This document shows positions 16,581 to 25,744 of a stretch of DNA of 64,000 nt, piece by piece. The DNA is taken from assembly GCF_000738265.1 (NCBI RefSeq), contig NZ_JFCQ01000020.1:1-64000 (forward strand), given 5' to 3'. Source of the DNA: Corynebacterium jeikeium (GTDB lineage Bacteria; Actinomycetota; Actinomycetes; Mycobacteriales; Mycobacteriaceae). The translations under genes and the position numbers were made by a program. How positions within the stretch are numbered: the stretch's first letter is position 1; every line of letters starts with the position of its first letter. The notes beneath the pieces were generated by a model that saw only the letters and a program-made list of their open reading frames with translations, was not told the origin of the DNA and did not search any database.

Positions 16581-16706
16581 AAATGTCGGAAAAGTTGCAA
16601 AACGTTAGTGACGATACTTTCCAACTACATAAACGCGCAGGTCAAAGCGTTAGCTAATGTGAAGCCTTGTGCAAAATTTACGACAACTACAACTTTTCCG
16701 ACATTT
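16581..16706. repeat. Structured 126-bp element, copy 2
   Basis: The ends form a perfect 17-bp inverted repeat (16581-16597 with 16690-16706), starting AAATGTCGG and ending CCGACATTT. The inner hairpin AACGC (16632-16636) with GCGTT (16647-16651) shows CAGGTCA in its loop. Compared with copy 1, six stem pairs at positions 9, 10, 12, 14, 15 and 16 have changed on both sides so that pairing is kept. CTACA (positions 45-49) and CGCAGGTCA (56-64) are shared. Confidence 0.8.
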
Positions 16707-16745
16707 AGTGCCCCACAATCACGGAAATCACGCAGCCCCAACAGC

Positions 16746-16776
16746 AAAAAGCGCCCGCCCCGAAGGGCGAGCGCTT
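16746..16776 (-). terminator. Intrinsic terminator of the phosphate transporter gene
   Basis: On the reverse strand AGCGCTCGCCC - TTCG - GGGCGGGCGCT is followed by TTTT. The UUCG tetraloop and T-run are classic. It lies about 55 nt after the transporter stop. Confidence 0.85.
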
Positions 16777-16830
16777 CAGCAGTAGCCAGCCAACCAGCTT
16801 TGACCGACCTAAACCATGCGTAAGCCAGCC

Positions 16831-18474
16831 TTAGAAAACTACGCGCAGGACAGAGACTGTACCGCCGGCGATAATTGCAGCGGCCGGCAGGGTGATAACC
16901 CAAGCCAGGGCGATGGGCTTCATCAGGCCCCAGTTGGCGTCCTTGTTAATAAGGCCAACTCCCAGCACAGCACCAATCAGAATGTGAGTAGAAGAAACCG
17001 GCAGACCCAGCACGGATGCGCCCATAACCACAGCCGCTGCGGACAGCTCGGCAGCAAAGCCAGAGGCCGGGTGCATCTTCGTCAGGCCGGAGCCCACGGT
17101 GCGGATCACGAAGCGACCAATGAACCACAGGCCGGAGATCAGGGCAACACCCATAGCGACCATGACGGGAAGCGCCACGCTGGATTCCTCAGAAATGCTG
17201 TTAGTCTTCAGCACGTCCAGCACTGCCACGAACGGTCCAAGCGCGTTAGCGATGTCGTTGGATCCGTGGCTGAATGCAAAGGCAGATGCGGTGAACACCT
17301 GCATCCAGCTGAACAGCAGGAAGGTGGAGCGACTCAGGGCATGCTTCTTCAGAGTGCGGGAGAAGATGTAGACAGCCATCCAGACAACAGCTGCAACCAT
17401 GCCCATGATCAAGAAGTTGCCCAGGCTGGACAGCTCCAGGTTCATGTTCTTCAGACCCTTGAACAGCAGCATCGCGGAGATAATGATGGAACCACCAGCA
17501 GCCAGCAGCGGCACCCAGGTATCCAGAGCGTGGTGAGCCTCAACATCCTCAACGGACTTGTTAATGCGGTGCAGCTTCTTGTAGTAATCGGATTCCAGGT
17601 CTTCCTCAGAGAAGCTGTCCTCGCGCATCGTGGTCGAGTCGCGGATCATCGAGTCGGTCATGGCCAGCTGCTCTTCCTCGCTGAGCTGTCCGAAGGCGAT
17701 CTTGTGCTGAATATTCAGCTCCTTCTTTTCCTTCTTAATCGCCTCAAGGCGCTCTTCAGCCAGCTCGTTATAGACCAGAATTCCGCGCTTAATTGCGCCG
17801 TATAGCAAGTATGCAACCACACCGCCCAGCGCCGGGGACAGAACCCAGGAGATCGCGATCTTGCCAACCGCGCCCCACTGAACCATGGACCAGCCGCCGG
17901 TACCGGTAACGAAACCAACGGTCAGCGCCGCACCGACGATACCGCCGACGATGGAGTGCGTAGTGGACACCGGCCAACCCATGCGGGTGGCGACAAGCAG
18001 CCAGACGGCTGCGCCCAGCAGGGAGGCCATCATGATGTATGCGAAGTTCATCGGCTCTAGGCCATCGATGGCATCCAGGTCGACAATGCCGGAACGGACA
18101 GTGTCCGTAACCTCGCCACCAGCCAGGACAGCACCGGAGACTTCGAAGATCGCGGCGACCACCAGGGCCTGCTTCATGCTCAGCGTGCCGGCACCAACGG
18201 AGGTACCGAAGGAGTTCGCAACGTCGTTACCACCGATATTGAACGCCATAAACACGGCAAAAATGATGGTAGTCAACAGCACGACTACGCTGGCGTTTTC
18301 GCCAACGTAGTCGTGTGCCCAGAGACTAAAAGTCACCAGGGTCACGGCCAGAAGTCCACCGAAGAACAGGTGCCACCAAGTATTATTTCCGTCCTCAGGG
18401 GTGGGGGTTATACCCTGGGCCGACGCAGGCGCGGCCGTATCGGTTGTCGCCGACAAGATTCCTCCAAAAGTCAA
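16831..18474 (-). CDS. pit: PiT-family inorganic phosphate transporter
   Basis: 547 residues with about ten membrane segments. Both inverted PiT signature repeats are visible: [19 protein letters not shown] near the N-terminal half and [17 protein letters not shown] in the C-terminal half. A large charged loop (about residues 225-300, rich in Glu/Lys) separates them. PiT proteins import metal-phosphate using a cation gradient. Monocistronic, with its own terminator. The first about 25 residues are low-complexity ([14 protein letters not shown]). Confidence 0.92.
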   Translation of the reverse strand: MTFGGILSATTDTAAPASAQGITPTPEDGNNTWWHLFFGGLLAVTLVTFSLWAHDYVGENASVVVLLTTIIFAVFMAFNIGGNDVANSFGTSVGAGTLSMKQALVVAAIFEVSGAVLAGGEVTDTVRSGIVDLDAIDGLEPMNFAYIMMASLLGAAVWLLVATRMGWPVSTTHSIVGGIVGAALTVGFVTGTGGWSMVQWGAVGKIAISWVLSPALGGVVAYLLYGAIKRGILVYNELAEERLEAIKKEKKELNIQHKIAFGQLSEEEQLAMTDSMIRDSTTMREDSFSEEDLESDYYKKLHRINKSVEDVEAHHALDTWVPLLAAGGSIIISAMLLFKGLKNMNLELSSLGNFLIMGMVAAVVWMAVYIFSRTLKKHALSRSTFLLFSWMQVFTASAFAFSHGSNDIANALGPFVAVLDVLKTNSISEESSVALPVMVAMGVALISGLWFIGRFVIRTVGSGLTKMHPASGFAAELSAAAVVMGASVLGLPVSSTHILIGAVLGVGLINKDANWGLMKPIALAWVITLPAAAIIAGGTVSVLRVVF

Positions 18475-18696
18475 GATCTCAGACGAGGAATACCTTGACC
18501 CATGCAGGTAAAAGAAATGAGTGCAAAAGGTTAACTACAGGTTAACAGGCGCGAAAATCTCGCATTATTTCTAGTGAAATCTCAGCACCTGCCTGATCAG
18601 CGCTTACCTCTCCTCACTCCGGCACCTAAGCAAAGCACCCCGGCGCCGTCATGAACCCTCCCTCAGGCGCCCCACCCCGGCGCCATCACAGATGGC

Positions 18697-19320
18697 TTAA
18701 ACAAACCCAATCCAGTAGAGCACCACAATCGGAATGCACAGCAGCAGCGCAATGGTGACCGCCCACGACGAGCTGATCATCCGCGTCTCCATGCACAGCC
18801 GCGCCGCCCACGAAATGAACACACGTACATCGATGGGCAGCTTCTCCCCCGGCCCTTCGAACTCCACGTGGAGATTCCGCAGACCGCGGTTCTCGCTGGT
18901 GAACTGCCCGGCCTTCTCGCCGTCAATGTCCAGCACGAAGTTCTTCTTCGTCTCCGCGATGATGGTCACGCGGTGCCGGTCGGCCTGTACCTCGTAGCGC
19001 TCCGATTTGCCGAAGCTCTTGCCGTCGCCGGTCACCGTCCAGGTGCCCGTCTGGGTCGTCGCCGAGGCAGTGCAGCCATTCTTTGTGACGCCACCGCCGC
19101 GCGACTCACCGTCTGCAGCACTGTCGGCAGCCGCAGCGCTGTCGCTGACGTTACTGTCGTCGGGGCCGTGCAGCTGCCACGTGTCGCCGCCGAAGCGGAT
19201 GTTCGTGACGCCGCGCTCGTCGGCGAACTCCGCCACCTTCACCAGATCGTTGCTGGGACCTTCATAGATGGGGAACGTGTGCCCATCACTGGGCAGCCCC
19301 CAGCGGATATCGCTGGACAT
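18697..19320 (-). CDS. Hypothetical tail-anchored membrane protein
   Basis: 207 residues, no family recognised. It has a soluble N-terminal part (GLPSDGHTFPIYEG; VTNIRFGGDTWQLHG), an Ala/Ser/Asp linker (SDSAAAADSAADGES) and a beta-rich segment (TWTVTGDGKSFG, HRVTIIAET). One strong C-terminal membrane helix (about 185-206, AVTIALLLCIPIVVLYWIG) suggests anchoring with the bulk in the cytoplasm or outside. Its ATG comes 2 nt after the glyS stop (TAGGAATG), so it is cotranscribed and probably coupled to glyS. Confidence 0.65.
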   Translation of the reverse strand: MSSDIRWGLPSDGHTFPIYEGPSNDLVKVAEFADERGVTNIRFGGDTWQLHGPDDSNVSDSAAAADSAADGESRGGGVTKNGCTASATTQTGTWTVTGDGKSFGKSERYEVQADRHRVTIIAETKKNFVLDIDGEKAGQFTSENRGLRNLHVEFEGPGEKLPIDVRVFISWAARLCMETRMISSSWAVTIALLLCIPIVVLYWIGFV

Positions 19321-19322
19321 TC

Positions 19323-20702
19323 CTAGCAGCCCGCCAGTCGCTCGGCGAAGTAGCTGTGCAGATCCTCGATCTTGATGCGTTCCTGCTCCATCGTGTCGCG
19401 CTCGCGCACCGTCACAGCGTTGTCTTCCAGCGTGTCGAAGTCGACCGTGACACAGAACGGAGTACCGATCTCATCCTGTCGGCGGTAGCGGCGGCCAATC
19501 GCGCCGGAGGTGTCGTAGTCCACATTCCAGAAGCCACGCAGCTGGCCGGCGATTTTCTCCGCCGTCGGCGTCAGCGTCTCCTTCTTAGACAAAGGCAGAA
19601 CGGCGACCTTAACGGGAGCCAGTCGACGGTCCAGCTTCAGCACCGTGCGGGTGTCGGTTCCGCCCTTCGCATTCGGTACTTCTTCTTCCGTGTAGGCGTC
19701 AACAAGGAAGGCCATCATCGCACGGCCAAGGCCGGCGGCGGGCTCGATGGTGTACGGAATCCAACGCTCCTCCGTGGTCTGGTCGTAGAAGCTCAGGTCC
19801 TCGCCGGAACCTTCGGAGTGGACGCGCAGGTCGTAATCAGTGCGGTTAGCCACACCCTCGAGCTCGCCCCACTTGGAGCCGTTGAAGTGGAAGGCGTACT
19901 CCACGTCGACGGTGCGCTTGGAGTAGTGGGACAGCTTCTCCTGCGGGTGCTCGTAGAGGCGCAGGTTCTCGGGCTTAATGCCCAGGTCGATGTACCACTG
20001 GTGGCGGTCATCGATCCAGTACTGGTGCCACTCTTCGTCCTCGCCCGGCTTGACGAAGAATTCCATCTCCATCTGTTCGAACTCGCGGGTGCGGAAGATG
20101 AAGTTGCCCGGGGTGATCTCGTTACGGAAGGACTTACCGACCTGCGCGATGCCGAACGGCGGCTTCTGGCGGGAGGTGGTCATCACGTTCTTGAAGTTCG
20201 TGAAGATACCCTGCGCGGTCTCCGGACGCAGGTAGTGCAGGCCTTCCTTGTCGTCGACGGGGCCCAGGAAGGTCTTCAGCAGTCCAGAGAAAGCCTTCGG
20301 CTCGGTCCAAGCGCCAGGCTGGCCGGTCTCCGGATCGTTGATGTCGGCCAAGCCGTTTGCCGGCGGGTGGCCGTGCTTTTCCTCGTAGGCTTCCAGCAGG
20401 TGGTCGGCGCGGTAACGCTTGTGGGTGTGAAGAGACTCGACCAGCGGGTCAGTGAAGACCTCTACGTGGCCGGACACTTCCCACACGCGTTTCGGCAGGA
20501 TCACGGAAGAATCCAGGCCAACAACGTCGCGGCGGGAGGTCACCATGTGGCGCCACCACTGGCGCTTGATGTTCTCCTTCAGTTCCACACCCAGTGGGCC
20601 GTAGTCCCAGGCGGAGCGGGTTCCGCCGTAAATCTCACCGCAGGGATACACCAGACCCCTACGCTTGGCTAGATTAACGACGGAATCAATGGTGCTTGCC
20701 AT
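19323..20702 (-). CDS. glyS: Glycyl-tRNA synthetase, dimeric type
   Basis: 459 residues, class II alpha2-type GlyRS. Motif 2 region: [17 protein letters not shown] and [14 protein letters not shown]. Motif 3: [17 protein letters not shown]. The C-terminal anticodon domain has [15 protein letters not shown]. It charges tRNA-Gly. AAGGAGA precedes the ATG. The leader has a possible -10, TAAGAT (20805-20800, reverse), with no clear -35. The following small membrane protein is probably in the same transcript. Confidence 0.95.
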   Translation of the reverse strand: MASTIDSVVNLAKRRGLVYPCGEIYGGTRSAWDYGPLGVELKENIKRQWWRHMVTSRRDVVGLDSSVILPKRVWEVSGHVEVFTDPLVESLHTHKRYRADHLLEAYEEKHGHPPANGLADINDPETGQPGAWTEPKAFSGLLKTFLGPVDDKEGLHYLRPETAQGIFTNFKNVMTTSRQKPPFGIAQVGKSFRNEITPGNFIFRTREFEQMEMEFFVKPGEDEEWHQYWIDDRHQWYIDLGIKPENLRLYEHPQEKLSHYSKRTVDVEYAFHFNGSKWGELEGVANRTDYDLRVHSEGSGEDLSFYDQTTEERWIPYTIEPAAGLGRAMMAFLVDAYTEEEVPNAKGGTDTRTVLKLDRRLAPVKVAVLPLSKKETLTPTAEKIAGQLRGFWNVDYDTSGAIGRRYRRQDEIGTPFCVTVDFDTLEDNAVTVRERDTMEQERIKIEDLHSYFAERLAGC

Positions 20703-20958
20703 GGTGGGCGTATCTCCTTGGTCGGACTTTTGCTTCGGTGCAGGCTCAGCTTTCCGGCTCAGAACTTCAGCTCAGCCGTTTTAAGCTGTCGTGCCCCACA
20801 TCTTAGCCTGTTTCAGGCAATAGCCGACGGTCGGGGTGGGTTCCCCACAGTGTTTACGCAGTGTGGGAAGCACGCCCTGCGCAGTGCCTATAAAACGCTC
20901 CGCGCAGGACGTAGAAAACGCTCCGCTCAAGGCAATGAGCATCAACCGCAGAATGCTT
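20703..20958 (-). other. Leader and spacer between 6C RNA and glyS
   Basis: No gene. On the reverse strand there is a candidate glyS -10 (TAAGAT at 20805-20800), which would give an about 90-nt leader. Upstream of it are a CCCACA/TGTGGG inverted repeat (20844-20849, 20862-20867) and a direct repeat AAAACGCTCCGC (20892-20903 and 20915-20926, period 23). I see no T-box elements in the part that would be transcribed. Confidence 0.4.
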
Positions 20959-21096
20959 GAAAAATAGAAAGAACCCGCGGTTAGGGGGGGTAAAACCGCG
21001 GGTTCCGGCCACTCTGTCCTCACAAGGAGAATGGGGCCTGTTCCCTTGTAAGCGGGAGCTGCGAGGGGGGGGATTACGCACGCTCCCAAGGGAACT
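20959..21096 (-). ncRNA. 6C small RNA
   Basis: On the reverse strand, a strong promoter is followed by a first stem (GTTCCCTT/AAGGGAAC extended by GGGAGC/GCTCCC) whose loop holds seven C. A middle hairpin follows (GGCC...GGCC with CATTCT/AGAGTG), then a terminator stem GAACCCGCGGTT/AACCGCGGGTTC whose loop holds seven C, then TTTCTATTTTT. Two stem-loops each with a run of six or more C define the actinobacterial 6C RNA. The published corynebacterial 6C RNA has been linked to the SOS response. Ends are estimated from promoter and terminator. Confidence 0.9.
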
Positions 21097-21102
21097 GCCT
21101 CA

Positions 21103-21132
21103 AATCTAGCCCGTTGCTTTCTACAAAGTCAA
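21103..21132 (-). promoter_or_regulatory. Promoter of 6C RNA
   Basis: On the reverse strand -35 TTGACT (21132-21127), 18-bp spacer, -10 TAGATT (21108-21103). This is one of the best sigma-A promoters in the window, and its start point falls at the first base of the C-loop stem. Confidence 0.75.
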
Positions 21133-21254
21133 GCGTCTACGGAACATTGGTGAAACATTACTTTGCACGCCCCGCCAAGCACCCTAAACTGGGCGTTTCA
21201 CCAGGCATTTCTACCCCTCTCTGGGGAGTGCCGACAAGACTTATCGAAAGCTTA

Positions 21255-21283
21255 TTGAAAACTGTCGGCTAGAGACCTAGTGT
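21255..21283 (+). promoter_or_regulatory. Putative promoter of zur
   Basis: TTGAAA (21255-21260), 17 bp, TAGTGT (21278-21283). Start near 21290 gives an about 180-nt pyrimidine-rich leader to zur. The -35 lies inside a GCCGACA...TGTCGGC inverted repeat (about 21228-21268), which could be an operator. Confidence 0.45.
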
Positions 21284-21472
21284 TGGTAGGTATCGCAAAG
21301 TAGCGTTGCGCACGATCGCATCCACATAGATCTGCCTGCTACAAACCCCACGACAACCCCCACAACTCCACCGCTCCCCCATTCAAGCGTTGAAGTTGTA
21401 CCGGAGCCAACCCCCAAGGACTCTCCCCCCAAGGACTGGCACCGAGGACATATCCCAAGGAGCGAACTCACC

Positions 21473-21895
21473 GTGAGCACGCCAGTTAACAGCAAACTTC
21501 CGAAGATCGGCCAACGCAGCACCCGCCAGCGACGCGCTGTGGCGGAGGTACTCGACGGCCTCACCACGTTCTGCAGCGCACAGGACATCCACCAAAAGCT
21601 GGTTGCCAAGGAGCACAAGGTCGGCCTAACCACCGTCTACCGCACCCTGCAGCAGATGGCAGAGGTCGGCGCTATCGATACGTTGCACGACGAATCCGGC
21701 GAAACGCTATACCGCGCCTGCGCCACCGATGATCATCACCATCACCTGGTGTGCACCTCGTGCCGCCGTACCGTGGAGATCGATGGCGGCCCGGTCGAAG
21801 AGTGGGCTGCTCAGACCGCCAACAAGTTCGGCTACGAAAAGTCCGGCCACACTGCTGAGATTTTCGGCTTGTGCGGCGACTGCCAGAAGAAGTAG
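21473..21895 (+). CDS. zur: Fur-family zinc-type regulator (Zur/FurB)
   Basis: 140 residues from a GTG with AAGGAG 10 nt upstream. The winged helix (VGLTTVYRTLQQMAEVG) is followed by the metal-binding HHHHLVC, a CTSC pair, and a second CGDC pair at the end, forming the structural zinc site. Actinobacterial Zur sits next to uppS/recO and glyS, as here. With Zn bound it would repress zinc uptake genes. The usual ArsR-type partner gene upstream is missing; the space holds only a leader. No in-frame ATG or GTG is available upstream. Confidence 0.85.
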   Translation: MSTPVNSKLPKIGQRSTRQRRAVAEVLDGLTTFCSAQDIHQKLVAKEHKVGLTTVYRTLQQMAEVGAIDTLHDESGETLYRACATDDHHHHLVCTSCRRTVEIDGGPVEEWAAQTANKFGYEKSGHTAEIFGLCGDCQKK

Positions 21896-21901
21896 CCGGC
21901 G

Positions 21902-23074
21902 CTACACGTTGAAGATCGAGCCCAGCAGGTACGTCGCCCCGGCAGCGCCGTAACCGATAAGTAATTGACGCAAGGCGCGTCGACCCGGCTCGACTCCAGA
22001 CAACAGTCCCACCACAGAGCCGGTGAACATCAGGGCCAGCCCCACCACCACACAGGCGACGATCGCTGCGGCGGATCCGGACATGCCGAAGATGTATGGC
22101 AGTACCGGGATTAATGCTCCGACTGCGAAGCACAGGAAGCTGGAGACAGCGGCGGACAGGCCTGATCCGGCGTCCTCAGCACCATCGTCTGCACCAACAG
22201 CTGTGGCCTTGGCGGGATCGAAAGGCTGCTCCCCCACTGGCGGGTTGGTCTCGATGATCGAGTCGAAAACCTGGCGGGCGCGCAGGGCTGCCTCCTCCGC
22301 GCTCATACCGCGGGCGCGGTACACCAGCGCCAGCTCGTTCTGATTCACGTCCAGGTTCGGCAGCGAACGGCTGGCATTCGGATCCGGGGCGTTTGCACCC
22401 AGCAGCTCCTTCTGCGAGGTCACAGAAACGTATTCGCCCGCGGCCATCGACAGCGCACCGGCCAGCAAACCGGCAATGCCCGTCACAAGCACCAAGTGGG
22501 CCGACCCACCTGTACCGACCATGCCCAGCACCAGCGCCAGGTTGGACACCAGCCCGTCATTGGCGCCGAAGATCGCTGCCCGGAAATCACCAGACATGCG
22601 GGCGCGCCCGCGAGCCGCCAGCCCACGTACAACCTCGGCGTGAATAGCTTCGTCGGCAGCCAACCGGTTCGAGGCATCCTTGTCGGACACATACTCGTTG
22701 CGCTGCTCCGACGACTGCATCAGCGCCAGCACGAACACCGACCCGAAGCGCCGGGCCATCCAGGCCTTCATACGGGTATCCAGGCTGGCCTTCCGCGGCA
22801 GGCCGACGTATTCGCCCAGCCGGTTCTTCCAATATGCCTCGTGGCGTGCTTCAGCCTCGGCCAGCCCCAGCAGAATCTCGCGCTCCTCACCGGTGCGTTT
22901 GCGCGCCAGTTCGCGGTACACGGCTCCCTCGGCGCGCTCATTGGCGAGGTACTGCTGCCAGCGCGCGATCTGTCGCTTCGTCGGCTGCGGTTCGGTCTGC
23001 CCTGCCGTCTGCTCCGTCTGCTCCGCCTGCCCCGCCTGCCCGGTCGGCTGCGGCTGCTCTGCTGCGTCGCTCAC
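21902..23074 (-). CDS. Ferritin-VIT fusion, MbfA-like iron/manganese exporter
   Basis: 390 residues. After a Gln/Thr/Glu-rich N-tail (1-35) comes a ferritin/rubrerythrin-like four-helix region with carboxylate and His ligands ([36 protein letters not shown]). The VIT/CCC1 membrane part follows from about 160 ([38 protein letters not shown]). Such fusions (MbfA) export iron or manganese and protect against peroxide. Its ATG overlaps the uppS stop by 4 nt. Convergent with zur, 6 nt apart. Confidence 0.85.
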   Translation of the reverse strand: MSDAAEQPQPTGQAGQAEQTEQTAGQTEPQPTKRQIARWQQYLANERAEGAVYRELARKRTGEEREILLGLAEAEARHEAYWKNRLGEYVGLPRKASLDTRMKAWMARRFGSVFVLALMQSSEQRNEYVSDKDASNRLAADEAIHAEVVRGLAARGRARMSGDFRAAIFGANDGLVSNLALVLGMVGTGGSAHLVLVTGIAGLLAGALSMAAGEYVSVTSQKELLGANAPDPNASRSLPNLDVNQNELALVYRARGMSAEEAALRARQVFDSIIETNPPVGEQPFDPAKATAVGADDGAEDAGSGLSAAVSSFLCFAVGALIPVLPYIFGMSGSAAAIVACVVVGLALMFTGSVVGLLSGVEPGRRALRQLLIGYGAAGATYLLGSIFNV

Positions 23075-23820
23075 TTCACACCACCGAAGCGCCGGTCGCG
23101 CTTCGCGAACTCCAGCACCGCCGCCCGCAGGTGGTTCGGCGTGTAGTCCGGGAACAGAACATCCTGGTAGACCATCTCCGCATACGTGGACTGCCAGGGC
23201 AGGAAGTTAGAGGTTCGCATCTCCCCCGACGGGCGCAGGAACAGATCTACATCCGGCATGTCGGGCTCGTCCAGGTAGCGGGCGAACGTCTTCTCGTTCA
23301 CCTGCCGGGGTTTCAACCGACCAGCCTTCACATCCTCGGCGATCAGGCGCGCAGCATCCGCAATTTCCGCGCGACCGCCGTAGTTCACGCACATGCCCAA
23401 GGTCATGGTCGTGTTGTTCTTCGTCAGTTCCTCGGCTGCCTCCAGCTCCGAGATCACCGTCCGCCACAGGCGCGGGCGGCGCCCCACCCAGCGGATCCGC
23501 ACTCCCAGGCTGTTCAGGTAGTCGCGCTGGCGGCGCAGCACGTCGCGGTTAAAGCCCATCAAAAAGCGCACCTCGTCGGCCGATCGGCGCCAGTTCTCGG
23601 TGGAAAACGCGTAGGCCGACAGGTAGTCCACCCCCAGCTCGATGCATTCTTCCACCAGCGACATCAGCACTGCCTCGCCCCGGCGGTGCCCCTCGGTGCG
23701 AACCATGCCGCGTTCCTCCGCCCAGCGACCATTGCCGTCCATCACTAGAGCGATGTGCTTCGGTCGGAGCTCTTGCGGGATTTCGGAACGATCCACGTGC
23801 GGATATTCGATGCTACTCAC
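23071..23820 (-). CDS. uppS: Cis-prenyltransferase (polyprenyl diphosphate synthase)
   Basis: 249 residues. Signature motifs of Z-prenyl synthases: [17 protein letters not shown] (catalytic Asp28), [22 protein letters not shown] and the C-terminal [19 protein letters not shown]. It makes the polyprenyl (decaprenyl) carrier for peptidoglycan and arabinogalactan precursors. A member of the recO-uppS-mbfA leftward run; it starts 33 nt after recO and overlaps the exporter gene. Confidence 0.93.
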   Translation of the reverse strand: MSSIEYPHVDRSEIPQELRPKHIALVMDGNGRWAEERGMVRTEGHRRGEAVLMSLVEECIELGVDYLSAYAFSTENWRRSADEVRFLMGFNRDVLRRQRDYLNSLGVRIRWVGRRPRLWRTVISELEAAEELTKNNTTMTLGMCVNYGGRAEIADAARLIAEDVKAGRLKPRQVNEKTFARYLDEPDMPDVDLFLRPSGEMRTSNFLPWQSTYAEMVYQDVLFPDYTPNHLRAAVLEFAKRDRRFGGVK

Positions 23821-23853
23821 CCGTACTATCTTGCCACACGCCCGCGACCGCCC

Positions 23854-24603
23854 CTATAGCGCCGCGTACGCCGGGCACCCGACCTCTAGCTGCTGCCGTA
23901 CGTGCGCCAGCACAAGGCGGTGCGCCGTCGCCGCGATGTCCTGCCCCTGATGGTTGCGGATTTCTTGGGCTGCTTGGTCATGACGCCCCCTTTTCAGCAA
24001 CCACAACACGTGCACCGCCGCGGACGGAGGCGTGAATGCGCCCGGGGGTCTACACGTCACGCACACCGCACCCCCGGCTGCCGGGTGGAAGGCCCGGTGG
24101 GGGCCGGGTTTCCCGCACTGCGCACAGTCGACCAGGCTGGGTGCCCAACCGGCGACCTCCAGGCCATGCAGCACGAACTCGTCGGCCACGCACACGGGCG
24201 GTAGGTCTGAGGTGATGAGTTGCTGAAGTGCGGCGTCCAGAAGAAAGAAGATCGAGTTCGACGACGAAGGCTCGGCGGCGAAAACCTGGGCCATCTCCAA
24301 CATCGCCGTGGCCGCGTAGAAGCGATCAACATCCGCGACGATACGCGAAGCGTAGGTGGCGACGGTGGCGGCGTCCGTGACATTGGCCAACGAACGCCCG
24401 GGGTAAATCTGCACATCGACGCGGGAAAAGCGATCCAGGCGGGCGCCGAAGCGGGACCGGGTCTTCCGGATTCCCTTGGCGACGGCGCGGATCAGACCGT
24501 GATCCTTGGTGAGTAGAACGAGGATCAGGTCGGCCTCGCCCAACTTGTAGGTACGAAGCACGAAGGCCTCGTCCCGGAAGCTGGGACGAGACCTTCTACT
24601 CAT
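23854..24603 (-). CDS. recO: DNA repair protein RecO
   Basis: 249 residues. The N-terminal OB fold (FRDEAFVLRTYKLGEADLILVLLT) and helical part are followed by a zinc finger with CAQCG and CVTC. RecO loads RecA on SSB-coated gaps together with RecR. The ATG at 24603 is preferred: TATACT (24617-24612, reverse) lies 8 nt before it, suggesting a nearly leaderless mRNA, and an in-frame TTG three codons earlier has no ribosome site. It contains two copies of the dispersed GACGCC motif (23982, 24232). Confidence 0.9.
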   Translation of the reverse strand: MSRRSRPSFRDEAFVLRTYKLGEADLILVLLTKDHGLIRAVAKGIRKTRSRFGARLDRFSRVDVQIYPGRSLANVTDAATVATYASRIVADVDRFYAATAMLEMAQVFAAEPSSSNSIFFLLDAALQQLITSDLPPVCVADEFVLHGLEVAGWAPSLVDCAQCGKPGPHRAFHPAAGGAVCVTCRPPGAFTPPSAAVHVLWLLKRGRHDQAAQEIRNHQGQDIAATAHRLVLAHVRQQLEVGCPAYAAL

Positions 24604-24620
24604 GAAGAGCAAGTATAGCG

Positions 24621-25016
24621 CTAGGCAGCCAGACCCCGCTGCTTGATGCGACCCCAGGCGGCTGCGGTGCTTACCAGCGCAACAGCGATCTCCATGATGA
24701 CCCGGACAATCACCAGGTTGATCAGCGACTGCAGAACAATGATCAGGGTCAAGACCACCTTGGCAGCCGTGTTGTCTTCAATAGAGGAAACAGATTCCGT
24801 CTCATCGGCGCTCTCAGCGGCGCTTTGATTGAAGCCTTCGCTGTTTACCGTGATGTTGAATTGAAACGCATCAGTCCACGTTGCCAGCAAGAACAACACC
24901 AGATTCAGGGCAACGATTACGAAGGCGATGATGTACAGCACACGCAGGAAAGGCCTGGTTGCGTACTTCGAAAAATCCAGGTTGAAGAGGGAAGAAAAGA
25001 AAGATTCGTTTCCCAT
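24621..25016 (-). CDS. DUF4282 membrane protein
   Basis: 131 residues. It opens with FFSSLFNLDFSKYATRPFLRVLYII, the DUF4282 signature, and has two membrane helices separated by an about 40-residue loop rich in Ser/Glu (AAESADETESVSS). Function unknown. It starts 3 nt after the stop of a second DUF4282 gene, forming a pair in front of recO. Confidence 0.8.
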   Translation of the reverse strand: MGNESFFSSLFNLDFSKYATRPFLRVLYIIAFVIVALNLVLFLLATWTDAFQFNITVNSEGFNQSAAESADETESVSSIEDNTAAKVVLTLIIVLQSLINLVIVRVIMEIAVALVSTAAAWGRIKQRGLAA

Positions 25017-25019
25017 GGG

Positions 25020-25604
25020 CTACCCCCCAAAGCTGGAGTTACGCGCCTGCCGCTCGTCGATGGATTGCACCGACTGTGCAGTGCGAATGATGGAGACTGC
25101 AACTTCCAGACCAACGCGATAAAAGGCCAACCAGGCAATTGCGCCCAAGATCACCAGTGGCAGAAGGATGATGGCTGCGACAGCGGAAGATCCATCCTGG
25201 CTCATTGCAACGATCAGTCCAATAACCGCAAGCAGCACGAACAGGCCAATAACGACCATCAGCAGAGTGTACAGCACCTTCACCACGGACGGCGTGACGT
25301 AGCGGGTGAAGCTGAAGTCAAACAGGGCGGCAAAGAAGCCGTCCTTGTCCGCTCCCGTCGTCATGTTTGCCTGCTGGGCGTTCGGGTAGGCAGCCATGCC
25401 GTAAGGAGCACCTGCAGGCTCGCCATATGGAGCGGAGTTGTACTGGCCCGGCTGGCCGTAAAGGTTCTGTGGATCCTGCTGGAAAGAATCCTGCGGATAG
25501 CCCTGGGTAAAGTCGCGGGTAAAGTCCTGGGTCTGATCCTGCGGGTTACCCTGTGTACCGCCCTGGGAATCATCAGAGCCAAACGGGTTCTGTGGAGTTG
25601 TCAC
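25020..25604 (-). CDS. DUF4282 membrane protein with Gln/Pro-rich N-terminus
   Basis: 194 residues from a GTG (AGGAAGG 7 nt upstream). The first about 85 residues are Gln/Gly/Pro/Tyr-rich (TQGYPQDSFQQDPQN). The DUF4282 part follows: GFFAALFDFSFTRYVTPSVVKVLY and two membrane helices. The C-terminus has VGLEVAVSIIRTAQSVQSIDER. Paralogue of the next gene. The disordered head resembles that of other surface or division-associated corynebacterial proteins, but no role is known. Confidence 0.78.
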   Translation of the reverse strand: MTTPQNPFGSDDSQGGTQGNPQDQTQDFTRDFTQGYPQDSFQQDPQNLYGQPGQYNSAPYGEPAGAPYGMAAYPNAQQANMTTGADKDGFFAALFDFSFTRYVTPSVVKVLYTLLMVVIGLFVLLAVIGLIVAMSQDGSSAVAAIILLPLVILGAIAWLAFYRVGLEVAVSIIRTAQSVQSIDERQARNSSFGG

Positions 25605-25744
25605 TAAAGCCCTTCCTAGCGCCACCACGGGTGGCATACGTTCGCTTGTTCGCTATCGGTTAATAGGTCAATTCAACGTATCGCATTTCGCAACGTTGCA
25701 CCGGGCGAACAGCATATCCCCAGGCCGGGACCGTTACCCCCGGG

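Noticed and set aside
20959..21100. T-box riboswitch in front of glyS (AGAGTGG near CCGCGG)
   Set aside because: The stem with two C7 loops and its own promoter and terminator fit the 6C RNA; no specifier loop or proper T-box sequence is seen, and the terminator separates it from glyS.
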